Source: Olsenella sp. An293 (GTDB taxonomy: Bacteria > Actinomycetota > Coriobacteriia > Coriobacteriales > Atopobiaceae). Taken from it: a stretch of 64,000 nucleotides of DNA. Both the position numbers and the translations under genes were made by a program. The stretch covers positions 186,001 through 250,000 of the forward strand of contig NZ_NFIT01000001.1 in NCBI RefSeq assembly GCF_002159495.1, written 5' to 3'. How positions within the stretch are numbered: the stretch's first letter is position 1; each line of letters starts with the position of its first letter. Positions 29,657 to 38,943 of the stretch are shown one piece after another. The notes beneath the pieces are model-generated. The model saw nothing but the letters and a program-made list of their open reading frames with translations, searched no databases and was not told the origin of the DNA.

Positions 29657-32600
29657 ATGAGGACTGCAAGAGCGAAGGGAAGGCCGCGAGGGCCCGCGGG
29701 GGCCCGGCGTCCTCTGCGCGAGCGCGCCCGCGCCGCGCTGATGACGTTCGCGCTGCTGCTGAGCACCCTGTTGGGAGCGCTGAGCCCGGCCGTGGCCTGG
29801 GCCTTCGGGTATGGCCTGGACATGGACTTCGACCCGATCCCCATCAACTACATGGCCGAGGACGAGCTCGAGGACCCCGACTACTCCTGGTCCATCGGGT
29901 TCGACGAGGTCGTCGACTACGAGGGCTTCCAGTGGTACGACGACCTCAGGCCGTTTCTCGCCTACTCGTCGGCTGCGGAGGAGAACCCCAACAGCCACCA
30001 GAACATCGGCAAGCGCGACGGAGGGTGGCGCGTCGAAATCACCGAGGACACGCCCAAGGGAACCCCCATCTGGCTGCGCTTCACCGGCGGCAGATACAAC
30101 GGGCAGGACATCGACGCCGTCGTGAGCATCGTCGACTGGACCTGGAAGGACCTCCCCGCGCACCTCGCGGGCCTCAACACCGGCATCTCGGTCCTGAAGG
30201 GCTACAAGTCCGTCTCTGACGACCCCGAGGGCAAGTACTTCCAGACGTTCAACTTCTATTCGATGTGTCTCGCCGAGTTCGTGGTCGACGTGCAGTTTGT
30301 TCTCACCGGATCGGACACGCCCGTCCAGATCAAGGGGCACCTCACGACGACCGACCTCGACTTCGGCCAGAGCTTCTCGTTCTCCGGCTCCGTGGTCCAG
30401 GCAAACATCGCGAAGGGCAACGAGGACCTGAAGATCAACGAGGAGGGCAACCTCGTCTACACCGAGAAGCTCTTCGGCCTCGACGACAGCGACCCTGAGC
30501 ACTGGCACAAGGGCATGGTCGAGGGCTATTTCGACACGACCAGGGACGGCGGCCACTACGGAGAGCCTCTGCGCTTCTACTTTGGTACCTCGTACGGCGC
30601 CGGGCAGACGGCTGAGTCGATCTTCTTCCTCTCGACCGACTTCCTGACGGCACCGCCGACCAATCCAGACCACCCGGTCGACCCGCCCGTCAAGACGGCC
30701 GACCCCGCGTCCGGAGTCTCCGTGGGCGACCACGTCACCTTCGACGTGGATGTGACCATGCACGAGGAGGCGAGAAACTGCCGCTGGGGCTGGCACTACA
30801 CCACCTGCCAGATCGTCGACGTGCTGCCGCCGCAGATGCGCTACGTCGAGGGCACGGGCCGGCTGCTCGACGAGGAGGGCAACGACGTCACCCATCTCGG
30901 CAAGGTCATCTACGACGGGGACGACTCGGAGCCCAACGAGAACACCGTGCGCTTCGAGTTCGACCGAGAGGCGCTGAAGGACCTCGACCTGCTCGGCCAG
31001 CACTACCACTTCGTCTTCGACGCCGAGCTCACCGAGTACCCCGACCCCGACGAGATGGCACCGAGCACCGACCCGCTCAAGGTCCACAACAACTGCTACG
31101 TCGAGGTGAACGGCGACAAGAACCCCGGCGACGAAATCACCGTCGAGCTCCTCGAGCCCCAGTTCTCCGTCGACAAGTCCGCCGACGACTACGAGTGGGA
31201 GGTCGGCGACGTCGTCACCTACACGGTACGCTACCAGCAGACCGTCCCCAACGCGCAGAGCCGCCACACCGTCGTCTCCGACAACCTGCCGGAGTATCTC
31301 GAGCTCATCCCCGAGAGCGTCCAGGCCACCGGCGTCAAGGACCTCCCGGCGGTCGAGACCAACGGCAACGAGTGGTCCATCGGCTTCGACAAGTTCAACT
31401 ACGGCGACGAGCTCGTGGTGACCTACCAGGCCCGCGTGCGCCAGTCCGGCAACGGGCACGAGGTCGTGAACCAGGCCTCCATCCACGCCGCCAACGCGCC
31501 CGACGAGGACGATCCCGAGGAGATCTGGGCCAACACGGCCAACGTCGAGGTCGAGAAGGGCGTGGACCGCTACGAGGGCTACGTCGGCGCCTCCGACCAG
31601 GACCCCGGCTTCTTCGAGTACACGGTCACCTTCCGCAACGCACAGGCAGGCACCGTCGCCAACGACGTCGTCGTCACCGACGACTCCCTCCCCGAGGGCA
31701 TGAGGCTGGGACGGAACAACGACGGCTCGCTCATGATCGTGTCCGTCAGGCAGGACGGGGCCGAGGTCACGATGAGCCGCGACCAGGACAAGTACTCCGG
31801 CACGCTCGCCGACATCCAGTACCGCGTCGGCGAGGCCGAGGGGCAGGACCCCTTCGACGGCGACTTCGAGCACGACCAGACGGTCACCGTGACGCCGGCC
31901 TGGGAGATCTCACCCAAGGGCACCGGCTGGGAGATGCACCTCGACCACCTCGCCTACGGCACCGACGTCACGCTCGTCTACCGCGCCTACCCCGAGGACT
32001 CCGTCTCCGGCTGGGAGATCGAGAACAAGGCGGAGATCACCGCCGACAACAGCCAGCCCGACGACGACACCGCGGTCGTGTGGGTGAACCAGCCCCACTT
32101 CGCGATCGACAAGCGGGCGTCCAACGACACCTTCACGGTCAACGACGACGTGCTCTACGAGGTCAAGGTCACCAACTCCACGCCCGGCACCCTCGCGCGC
32201 AACGTCGTGATCTCCGACCTCGCGCACACCCAGGGCGTCGAGCTTCTGCACGACACGATCAGGGTCTATGACTCCGAGGGCAGGGACATCACCGACTCCT
32301 GCACGATCAACTACAAGCACACCCCTTATGACGGCGAGACCTTCATCATCGAGACCAATCGCGACCTCATCGCGGGTATGACCGACGAGATGCGCGACCT
32401 CTACGAGCAGCTCCAGGCGACCACCACCGAGGCCGACTTCAACGAGGTGCTCGCCCAGATCAAGCAAGCGATCGCCGACGGCAAGGGCGCCAACCACGAT
32501 GAGGTCACCGTCGCCATCCCGGGACGGCCGGTCTGGCGCGACGGCGGCATCGTCTGGCTCGACGGCTCCAACCCGCTCGACATCGACCAGCAGAGCCCGC

Positions 32601-35011
32601 GCCCCGGCTCGCTCTCCTGCGAGACTGAGATCGTGGTCTGCTACCGCGTCAAGATCGAGGACGCCGAGCTCGCCGGCCAGACGGTCGACAACACGGCGCT
32701 CGTCGTCTCCGACGAGCCCAACACCGCCACCACCGACGACGAGGTCGTCGACGTCAAGGGCCCGAGGCTCGTCATCGACAAGACCTCTGACAAGGACACC
32801 TATCAGGTTGGCGAGACCGGCCGCTACACGCTCGTGGCCACCCAGACCCGCGAGGACAACGTGGCCAAGGACGTCATCGTCTCCGACCTCATGGACGAGC
32901 GCGACGTCGCCTCCATCGTCCACGGCTCGGTGCACGCGGTCGGCCCCGACGGGCAGGCCATCCAGGCCGAGCCGCAGTATGTCAGCGACGACTCCGGCAA
33001 GATCGTGGGCTTCACGCTCGAGACCGGCGTCGACCTCGCCGACGAGGAGTCGATCACCGTCACCTACGACGTCACCTTCGAGAAGGCCGGCACGACGCTC
33101 CACAACGTCGCGCAGGCCAACGCCACCAACACCGTCGGCGGCACCGACGACAACCTCGTCAGGGTCATCGACCCCTACTCCGTCGTGACCCTCGAGAAGT
33201 CCGTCGACCGCGACACCGTGCGCGTGGGCGAGTGGGCCACCTACACGCTCAGCGCCACCGTCGCAGACCATCCCGCAAAAGACGTGGTCATCACCGACAA
33301 GAGCCTCCCCGAGGGCATGCCCGTTGACCTGCGCGGCGTCACGCTCGAGGTCAACGGCGTTGACGTCGACGACTTCCAGCTTGACGTCGAGGGCAACGGC
33401 TTCGCCGCGCACCTCGGCGACCTCGGGCCCGGGGACGTCGCGCGCGTCACCTACCGGGCTCAGGTGCGCGACGAGGCGCTTCTCGGCACCTCCGTCGTGA
33501 ACACCGCCACGCTCACCTCGTCCACGCTCGAGGAGCCGCTGCGCGACGACGCAAGCGTCACCGTTCCCCTGGACGAGCCGGCCGTCACGCTCGAGAAGTG
33601 CGCGAACCGCGAGAGGATCCACGTCGGGGAGACCGTCTCCTACGTCGTCGAGGCGACGGTCCCCAAGGACTCCGACGGCGCTCAGGCGGTCGTCGTCTCG
33701 GACGCGAGCTTGCCCGAGGGCATGCCCGTCGACATGGCGAGCATCCGCGCCTGGCTGAACGACCGCGAGGTCACGCCCGTGAACGCGCAGATTGAGGGCA
33801 ACGCGTTCTCGATCCCCTTCGGGGACCTGCGCCCCGGCGAGACCGTGCGCGTCTCCTATGACGCCACGGCAGAGGCCGAGGAGCTCACGGGGACCGACGT
33901 GACCAACGTTGCGACCCTCACCTCCGAGTCGATCGACGAGCCGCTCGAGGCCACGGCGACCGTGAGCGTCGTCGACGCGTCGCAGACCATCCTCGACAAG
34001 ACGGCCTCCGCCGCGAGCGTCAAGGTCGGCGAGGTGATCTCCTACGCCGTGAGGGCCGTCTGTGGCACGGACCTCTCCGGCGCGACTCTCGTCGACGAGG
34101 GTCTGCCCGAGGGCGTGCAGATCGACCCCGCAACGATCCGCGTCTCGATCGACGGCAACGCCCTGGACACCACGCCCTCCGTCGAGGGCACGGGCTTCTC
34201 GCTCGCCCTGGGAGGGCTGCGCTCCGGCAACGTGATCGAGGTCGCCTACGAGGCCGTGGCGCGGGAGGGCGCGGAAGGGGCCGCGGCGACCAACGTCGCC
34301 CGCCTCTCCTCCCCTGACCTGCCCGAGCCGCTCGAGGACGAGGCGACGGTAGAGATCGTGGGCGAGCCCGCCTCCCCCGCCGGCGACGAGGAGCCTCCCG
34401 AGGCGACCGATGCCCCCGAGGCTCCCGCGACCCTCGAGAAGAGGGCCGACAAGGGCGTGGCACAGGTGGGCGAGACCGTGTCCTACCTCGTGACCGCCAC
34501 CGCCCGGGCGGACCTCGCCGAGGCGAGGCTCTCCGACTCCGGGCTGCCCGAGGGCGTCGTCATCGACGAGCAGAGCTTCGAGGTGCGCCTCAACGGCGAG
34601 CCGTGCGAGGGCGTCATCCCCACCCTGGAGGGCACGGACCTTGTGCTCGAGCTCGACAAGCTCGCCGTCGGCGACGTGGTCGAGCTTGCCTACGAGGCAC
34701 TCGTCGAGGACGAGGCGCTCGCAGGCGAGACGCTCGTCAACACGGCCCTTCTCGAGGGAGAGGGGCTGGAGGAGCCGCTCGAGGCCACCGCAACCGTCGA
34801 GGTCGCAGGCGAGGTCGAGGCTCCCGGCAACGACGCGCCGGCAGATGACGAGACTGATGACGCCGGCCCCGCGTCGGGCGGCGGGGAGTCCTTCCCCAAC
34901 ACCGGCCAGAGCGGCGCGGGAACGCTACTCATCGTCTTTGGCGTGGGCGTGGCGATAGCCGCGACCGTCGTTCGGGTCCGGCAGGGCCCGCGGCGCTGCC
35001 CGAGACGCTGA
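29657..35011 (+). CDS. Giant cell-wall-anchored surface protein with DUF11-like repeats
   Basis: The 1784-residue protein begins with an Arg-rich region and a signal peptide (ALMTFALLLSTLLGALSPAV, ending AWA near residue 49). About 290 residues of unique sequence follow. At least eight repeats of the DUF11/conserved-repeat type then come at about 505, 633, 815, 1038, 1178, 1312, 1445 and 1593, each opening with a [DE]K pair and VGE.V.Y-type strands. The end is SFPNTGQSG, then a hydrophobic helix and an Arg-rich tail, a sortase signal with Phe in place of Leu in LPxTG. It would be an adhesin or fibre on the cell surface. A sortase gene follows 90 nt later. Confidence 0.9.
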   Translation: MRTARAKGRPRGPAGARRPLRERARAALMTFALLLSTLLGALSPAVAWAFGYGLDMDFDPIPINYMAEDELEDPDYSWSIGFDEVVDYEGFQWYDDLRPFLAYSSAAEENPNSHQNIGKRDGGWRVEITEDTPKGTPIWLRFTGGRYNGQDIDAVVSIVDWTWKDLPAHLAGLNTGISVLKGYKSVSDDPEGKYFQTFNFYSMCLAEFVVDVQFVLTGSDTPVQIKGHLTTTDLDFGQSFSFSGSVVQANIAKGNEDLKINEEGNLVYTEKLFGLDDSDPEHWHKGMVEGYFDTTRDGGHYGEPLRFYFGTSYGAGQTAESIFFLSTDFLTAPPTNPDHPVDPPVKTADPASGVSVGDHVTFDVDVTMHEEARNCRWGWHYTTCQIVDVLPPQMRYVEGTGRLLDEEGNDVTHLGKVIYDGDDSEPNENTVRFEFDREALKDLDLLGQHYHFVFDAELTEYPDPDEMAPSTDPLKVHNNCYVEVNGDKNPGDEITVELLEPQFSVDKSADDYEWEVGDVVTYTVRYQQTVPNAQSRHTVVSDNLPEYLELIPESVQATGVKDLPAVETNGNEWSIGFDKFNYGDELVVTYQARVRQSGNGHEVVNQASIHAANAPDEDDPEEIWANTANVEVEKGVDRYEGYVGASDQDPGFFEYTVTFRNAQAGTVANDVVVTDDSLPEGMRLGRNNDGSLMIVSVRQDGAEVTMSRDQDKYSGTLADIQYRVGEAEGQDPFDGDFEHDQTVTVTPAWEISPKGTGWEMHLDHLAYGTDVTLVYRAYPEDSVSGWEIENKAEITADNSQPDDDTAVVWVNQPHFAIDKRASNDTFTVNDDVLYEVKVTNSTPGTLARNVVISDLAHTQGVELLHDTIRVYDSEGRDITDSCTINYKHTPYDGETFIIETNRDLIAGMTDEMRDLYEQLQATTTEADFNEVLAQIKQAIADGKGANHDEVTVAIPGRPVWRDGGIVWLDGSNPLDIDQQSPRPGSLSCETEIVVCYRVKIEDAELAGQTVDNTALVVSDEPNTATTDDEVVDVKGPRLVIDKTSDKDTYQVGETGRYTLVATQTREDNVAKDVIVSDLMDERDVASIVHGSVHAVGPDGQAIQAEPQYVSDDSGKIVGFTLETGVDLADEESITVTYDVTFEKAGTTLHNVAQANATNTVGGTDDNLVRVIDPYSVVTLEKSVDRDTVRVGEWATYTLSATVADHPAKDVVITDKSLPEGMPVDLRGVTLEVNGVDVDDFQLDVEGNGFAAHLGDLGPGDVARVTYRAQVRDEALLGTSVVNTATLTSSTLEEPLRDDASVTVPLDEPAVTLEKCANRERIHVGETVSYVVEATVPKDSDGAQAVVVSDASLPEGMPVDMASIRAWLNDREVTPVNAQIEGNAFSIPFGDLRPGETVRVSYDATAEAEELTGTDVTNVATLTSESIDEPLEATATVSVVDASQTILDKTASAASVKVGEVISYAVRAVCGTDLSGATLVDEGLPEGVQIDPATIRVSIDGNALDTTPSVEGTGFSLALGGLRSGNVIEVAYEAVAREGAEGAAATNVARLSSPDLPEPLEDEATVEIVGEPASPAGDEEPPEATDAPEAPATLEKRADKGVAQVGETVSYLVTATARADLAEARLSDSGLPEGVVIDEQSFEVRLNGEPCEGVIPTLEGTDLVLELDKLAVGDVVELAYEALVEDEALAGETLVNTALLEGEGLEEPLEATATVEVAGEVEAPGNDAPADDETDDAGPASGGGESFPNTGQSGAGTLLIVFGVGVAIAATVVRVRQGPRRCPRR

Positions 35012-35101
35012 CGGCGCACGACACGGAGAACACCCCTCATGACGTGGGTCCCGGCCCGAGCGATCGCCCGCCGGGCCGGGACCCGAGAAAGGAGGCAGCC
35101 C

Positions 35102-35848
35102 ATGAGGCTCGCGCGAGCCGCGTGCACCTTCCTCATCACCGTGGGCGTCTCGACCGCCGCCCTCGGAACGGCAGCCATAGCCCGTGACGGCGCCGTCGCC
35201 GCCAGCTACCGCGAGCTCGCGCGCCAGGTGGCGCCGGTCGAGGACGAGACCGGTGCCGCCGAGACGCCCGGGGACGCGCAGGCCGTGGCATGGGACGTCC
35301 TTCTTGCCCAGAACCCCGAGGCCTGCGCCTGGCTGCGCGTTGACGGGACCACCGTCGACGTGCCGGTGGTCGCGGCCCGATCACGCGACCCGGACGCCTG
35401 GCTCTACACCGACCTCTGGGGGCAGCCCTCGGAGACCGGCACGCCCTACCTCGACCATCGCTGCGAGGCGGAGGGCGAGGCGATGGTGGTCTACGGTCAC
35501 CGCACCGCCTATGAGAGCTACCTCTTCCATGACGTGTCCCCGCTCTTCGAGCAGGAGGCGCTCGATGCCGTGGGGGATGCGACCTGGGAGACCCCCGAAG
35601 GCGCGACGGCCTTCGAGCCGCTCTGCGCCGCGAGCGTCGACATGGCGGACGCACGCTGGCAGCGCTTCTCGTTCCCTGATGCCGAGGAGCTTCGCTCGTG
35701 GCTCGCCTGGGCCTGCGGCGAGGCGAGCGCCGCGCGCACGGGCGCGGACGAGCTCGTCGCCGCGGCCGAGCGCGCCCTCGTCCTCGTGACCTGCAACGGC
35801 CGCGCCTTCTATCCGCAGACCCGCACCGTCGCCGTCTTTGTGGCGTGA
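35102..35848 (+). CDS. Sortase, class B type
   Basis: The 248-residue transpeptidase has an N-terminal membrane anchor (FLITVGVSTAALGTAAIA). The sortase fold shows class-B spacing: WLRVDGTTVDVPVV, GTPYLDHRC, catalytic His133 in VYGHRT, Cys231 in LVTCNG and Arg241 in QTRTVAVF. It probably links the preceding FPNTG protein to the wall or to itself. ATG 35102 follows AAGGAGG; an upstream in-frame ATG at 35039 lacks a site. The gap to the surface protein gene is short, so one operon is likely. Confidence 0.92.
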   Translation: MRLARAACTFLITVGVSTAALGTAAIARDGAVAASYRELARQVAPVEDETGAAETPGDAQAVAWDVLLAQNPEACAWLRVDGTTVDVPVVAARSRDPDAWLYTDLWGQPSETGTPYLDHRCEAEGEAMVVYGHRTAYESYLFHDVSPLFEQEALDAVGDATWETPEGATAFEPLCAASVDMADARWQRFSFPDAEELRSWLAWACGEASAARTGADELVAAAERALVLVTCNGRAFYPQTRTVAVFVA

Positions 35849-35885
35849 TGCCGCAGCGCTCTCTTCGCAACCCGATAACTCTTAT

Positions 35886-35908
35886 CTAACTTAATATTTA
35901 TCTGTTAG
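35886..35908 (+). promoter_or_regulatory. Candidate hicAB operator/promoter
   Basis: An AT-rich stretch contains CTAAC (35886-35890) and GTTAG (35904-35908) as an inverted repeat, with two TTATCT words. It stands directly before the toxin gene and is a likely binding site for the HTH antitoxin. Confidence 0.4.
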
Positions 35909-35918
35909 GATGGAAGAC

Positions 35919-36128
35919 GTGGTCAAGAGGCGCGAGGTCATTGACTGTCTCAGGAGGGCGGGCCTTCACCCCACGGGCGGCACCAATCATGAGCACTGGA
36001 CCGACGGAACCCACTTCACGCAGGTTCCCCGGCACCGCGAGATCAGCAACCAGCTCTTCGCGAGAATCAAGCGGCAGGCGGGCATCACCGACGAGACGAG
36101 GGATGACGAGCATGTTCTTCATGGCTGA
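35919..36128 (+). CDS. hicA: HicA-like mRNA interferase toxin
   Basis: The 69-residue protein (from GTG 35919: VKRREVIDCLRRAGLHPTGG) matches HicA: the catalytic His region GGTNHEHWTDG and the closing PRHREISNQLFARIKRQAGI. HicA cleaves mRNA. GTG 35919 has GGATGGA upstream; ATG 35910 would add three residues but has no site. It overlaps the following antitoxin gene. The DNA before it is markedly AT-rich, a sign of transfer. Confidence 0.82.
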   Translation: MVKRREVIDCLRRAGLHPTGGTNHEHWTDGTHFTQVPRHREISNQLFARIKRQAGITDETRDDEHVLHG

Positions 36129-36564
36129 GTTCGAGCTCTTTGAGAGCGAGGGGACGATCCTCGCCCTTCCCTTTGGCCTTGAGGGCGGGACCGAGGCGCC
36201 CACCTTCGAAGAAGCCGCTGCCATGGCAGCCGATTGGCTGAGGGGGGAGGTGGAGCACTGGCTCATGGCGGGCGCGTGCCCCCCCTCTCCCACACTGGGA
36301 AACGAGCCCCTCCGCGGCGGGAGCGTCTGTCTCATCGGCGTGAGCTCCTCGCTTGAGGCCATTGACACGATGACGGCAAGCGAGGCGGCACAGGCGCTCG
36401 GGGTCTCGCGACCGCGCATTTCGCAGATGATCAAGTCGGGCAGACTCGAGGGCTTCACGAAGGGGCACGCAACCTTCGTCACCGTGGCGAGCGTCCGCGC
36501 GCGTCTCGCCGCACATCCCCGCGCAGGGCGCCCACGCCGCCAGCCCGAGCCCCTTCGCGCATAG
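36112..36564 (+). CDS. hicB: HicB-like antitoxin with C-terminal HTH domain
   Basis: The 150-residue protein has a HicB-type partial RNase H fold at the start (AEFELFESEGTILALPF, APTFEEAAAMAADWL). After a linker, an excisionase-like HTH follows (MTASEAAQALGVSRPRISQM, SGRLEGFTKG). It would neutralise HicA and bind the operon's promoter. Starts at 36103, 36112 and 36121 are in frame; all overlap hicA, so coupling is likely. Confidence 0.78.
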   Translation: MFFMAEFELFESEGTILALPFGLEGGTEAPTFEEAAAMAADWLRGEVEHWLMAGACPPSPTLGNEPLRGGSVCLIGVSSSLEAIDTMTASEAAQALGVSRPRISQMIKSGRLEGFTKGHATFVTVASVRARLAAHPRAGRPRRQPEPLRA

Positions 36565-36566
36565 CG

Positions 36567-36597
36567 GCGCCCCGCGCGGCCTTGTCGCGCGGGGCGC
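36567..36597. terminator. Hairpin between convergent hicB and GH4 genes
   Basis: GCGCCCCGCGCG and CGCGCGGGGCGC form a perfect 12-bp stem with a 7-nt loop. It is located between convergent genes, so it may stop transcription in both directions, although no T-run is present. Confidence 0.6.
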
Positions 36598-36635
36598 AGG
36601 CAGAGCAGGGACCTGGCGGCCTCCGGGCGTCGTGC

Positions 36636-37982
36636 CTACGCGAACTCGGGGAGGTAGTCCTTGTGGGCCTCGCAGAGCTCGTCGAAGACCGCGTTGGCCA
36701 CGGCGTCAGAGTCGCAGAGCTTGTTGGCCACCAGCGCCGCCACGGCCACGTCCTTGTTGCCGGTCACGGCGGCCTCGGCCACCATGCGCTCAAAGCTCTT
36801 GATCATCTGGATGGTGCCGTTGATCGCGGGCGAGAGCTCCCCCACCACGATGGGCTTGGGGCCGTCGCCGGTGATCACGCAGGCGCACTCCACGGCGCTC
36901 TCGTAGGGCAGGCTCGTGACGGTGCCGCGGTTCTGCACGTCCACGTACTGGACGTCTCCGCGGTCGTTCACGATGGAGTCGATCACGGAGCAGGCCGCGT
37001 CGGAGTAGTGGGCACCGCCGCGCTCCTCGAGCTGCTTGGGCTTGACGTGCAGCTCGGCGTCCTTATAGAGCTCGAAGAGCTCGGCCTCCACCTGCTTGAC
37101 CACCTCGGCGCGCACGCCGTGCGCCTCGTAGTCGCGCTCGAGCTGCTCGAGCTCCTCGCGCGTGGAGAAGTAGTAGTTGAGGTAGGACACCGGGATGGCG
37201 TGCAGGCCGCGCACGAGGCGGTTGGACCAGGGGATCGCCATGATGTTCTTCATGGTGCCCAGCTCGTCGACGGGCAGCGTGCAGTAACGCTCGAGCACCT
37301 CGTCGAAGCGGCTCTTGCCGTCGATGAAGACGTCGGTCACGAAGAAGTGGTGGTTGAGGCCGGAGAGCTCCATGCGCACCCGGTCGGGGTCCACGTCCAT
37401 CCACTTTGCGATGCCAAATCGCATCGAGATCGGGCAGTTGCAGAGGCCGATGATCTTCTTCCAGCTGGTGTAGCGCAGCACGGCCTCGGTCACGATGCCC
37501 ACCGGGTTGGTGAAGTTGACGAGCCAGGCGTCCGGGCAGAGCTCCTCCATGTCGCGGATGATGTCAAAGATCACCGGGATGGTGCGCAGGGCCTTGAACA
37601 TGCCGGCCGCGCCGTTGGTCTCCTGGCCGATGAGGCCATGCTTGAGGGCGATGCGCTCGTCCTTGATGCGGGCGTCGAGCTGCCCCACGCGAAACTGCGT
37701 GGTCACGAAGTCCGCGCCGGCGAGCGCCTCGCGGCGGTCGAGCGTGAGGTGCACCTCCATCGGCAGGCCAGCGGCCTTGACCATGCGCTGCGCGAGGCCG
37801 CCCACAATCTTGAGCTTCTCCTCGCCCTCGGGGACGTCAACGAGCCAGAGCTCGCGCACCGGGCAGGAGTCGTAGCGCTTGATGAAGCCCTCCACGAGCT
37901 CCGGGGTGTAGCTCGAGCCACCGCCGATGGTGGCGATCTTGATGGGACGGCGCTCGACGGCGCCCGCGTTCTTCTCGGCCAT
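36636..37982 (-). CDS. Glycoside hydrolase family 4, 6-phospho-beta-glucosidase type
   Basis: The 448-residue enzyme uses NAD+ and Mn2+ to split phosphorylated glycosides. It has the N-terminal Rossmann sequence IKIATIGGGSSYTPELVEGF, the metal ligands in LCNCPISMRFG and SGLNHHFFVTDV, and FTNPVGIVTEA. It is the last gene of the PTS operon and would act on the sugar 6-phosphates formed by the upstream IIA-IIB-IIC. ATG 37982 follows GAAGGGAG. Its length is normal for the family. Confidence 0.94.
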   Translation of the reverse strand: MAEKNAGAVERRPIKIATIGGGSSYTPELVEGFIKRYDSCPVRELWLVDVPEGEEKLKIVGGLAQRMVKAAGLPMEVHLTLDRREALAGADFVTTQFRVGQLDARIKDERIALKHGLIGQETNGAAGMFKALRTIPVIFDIIRDMEELCPDAWLVNFTNPVGIVTEAVLRYTSWKKIIGLCNCPISMRFGIAKWMDVDPDRVRMELSGLNHHFFVTDVFIDGKSRFDEVLERYCTLPVDELGTMKNIMAIPWSNRLVRGLHAIPVSYLNYYFSTREELEQLERDYEAHGVRAEVVKQVEAELFELYKDAELHVKPKQLEERGGAHYSDAACSVIDSIVNDRGDVQYVDVQNRGTVTSLPYESAVECACVITGDGPKPIVVGELSPAINGTIQMIKSFERMVAEAAVTGNKDVAVAALVANKLCDSDAVANAVFDELCEAHKDYLPEFA

Positions 37983-38024
37983 GTCCTGGCTCCCTTCTGT
38001 CGGAAAACCTCGTTGAGTTCTCAA

Positions 38025-38054
38025 AAGGGCGCTACCGTCTCCGGCAGCGCCCTT
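38025..38054 (-). terminator. Intercistronic hairpin between IIA and GH4 genes
   Basis: AAGGGCGCT and AGCGCCCTT pair around a 12-nt loop in the 128-nt gap. It may reduce read-through into GH4 or stabilise the upstream mRNA. Confidence 0.5.
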
Positions 38055-38110
38055 CAAAGTACGATGTGCATGCGGTTGTGCGGCGGCGCTCAAGCGCCGG
38101 CAGGCAGTCC

Positions 38111-38446
38111 CTACTCGGCCACCTTGGCGCGGAGGTCGAGAAGCTCGCGGTAGACGTTGGCGAAGTTCTGCGCCATGAGCTTGCAGGTCTCGGCGCCGGC
38201 CATCTGGTCCTCGGCGTGCAGGAGCAGAAGCGGGGTGCTCTTGCGCTCGCCGTTGGCCTCGGCCGTGAGCAGCTGCATGTGAACGTCGTGTCCGCCGGCG
38301 TAGGCCTCGTCGCCCTGCTTGACGAGCTCGGCCGCCGCCTCGAAGTCGCCCTCCTGGGCCTTGGCGATCGAGTTGATGTAGCAGGACTTGGCGGTGCCCA
38401 CGCAGCTGATGATCTGGAAGCAGATCATCTCCATCTCTTCGTCCAT
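38111..38446 (-). CDS. PTS lactose/cellobiose-family IIA protein
   Basis: The 111-residue helical protein carries the phosphoryl-accepting His in LLLLHAEDQMAG and the family start CFQIISCVGTAKSCYINSI. It takes phosphate from HPr and passes it to IIB. ATG 38446 follows AAGGGAGG. It is the third PTS gene in the operon. Confidence 0.95.
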   Translation of the reverse strand: MDEEMEMICFQIISCVGTAKSCYINSIAKAQEGDFEAAAELVKQGDEAYAGGHDVHMQLLTAEANGERKSTPLLLLHAEDQMAGAETCKLMAQNFANVYRELLDLRAKVAE

Positions 38447-38485
38447 GTTCCCTCCCTTGGTCTTGGTCGCGATCGTGGTCAGGAA

Positions 38486-38785
38486 CTAGCCGAGAAGCGC
38501 GGCGACGTCGTCAAGGATCTTGGCGGCGTTCATGCGGCCGTAGTCGACCATCGGGATGACGGCGACGGGAATGCGGCCATCGACGGCCTTCTCGAAGTCG
38601 CCCTTGGCGTAGCCGATCTGGGGGCCGAGCAGGAGGATGTCAGCCTCGTTGAGGTGATCCATGGCCTCGTTCATGGGACGGGCCTCGATGGTCACGTCCT
38701 GACCGCGCGACGCCGCCTCCTTCTGCATCTTCTGCACGAGCAGGCTCGTCGACATACCGGCGTTGCAGCAGAGCATGATCTTCAT
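38486..38785 (-). CDS. PTS lactose/cellobiose-family IIB protein
   Basis: The 99-residue protein has the phosphocysteine loop MLCCNAGMSTSLLVQKM near its start and ILLLGPQIGY in the middle, as in CelA/ChbB-type IIB. It passes phosphate from IIA to the incoming sugar. It lies between the IIC and IIA genes. Confidence 0.95.
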   Translation of the reverse strand: MKIMLCCNAGMSTSLLVQKMQKEAASRGQDVTIEARPMNEAMDHLNEADILLLGPQIGYAKGDFEKAVDGRIPVAVIPMVDYGRMNAAKILDDVAALLG

Positions 38786-38880
38786 GGGACGCTCCTTTCC
38801 ATGCGGGGCTCTCGCCCCATCTGGCCCTTTCGGGCGTGACGTGCAGTTACCAACGAACAGTCTAGTTCAAGCCTCGATTG

Positions 38881-38918
38881 GGCCGCAGGCGCAGGGAGAT
38901 GTGAGTTCGCCTGCGGCC
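38881..38918 (-). terminator. Intercistronic hairpin between IIC and IIB genes
   Basis: GGCCGCAGGCG pairs with CGCCTGCGGCC around a 16-nt loop, 26 nt after the IIC stop. As it lies inside an operon it is more likely a partial terminator or RNA-stability stem. Confidence 0.55.
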
Positions 38919-38943
38919 CCGGGGAGTGCGCGAACGGTCCCGG

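Noticed and set aside
29639-33622. Long minus-strand open frames antisense to the surface protein
   Set aside because: They mirror the codon structure of the repeats and have no binding sites or recognisable domains.
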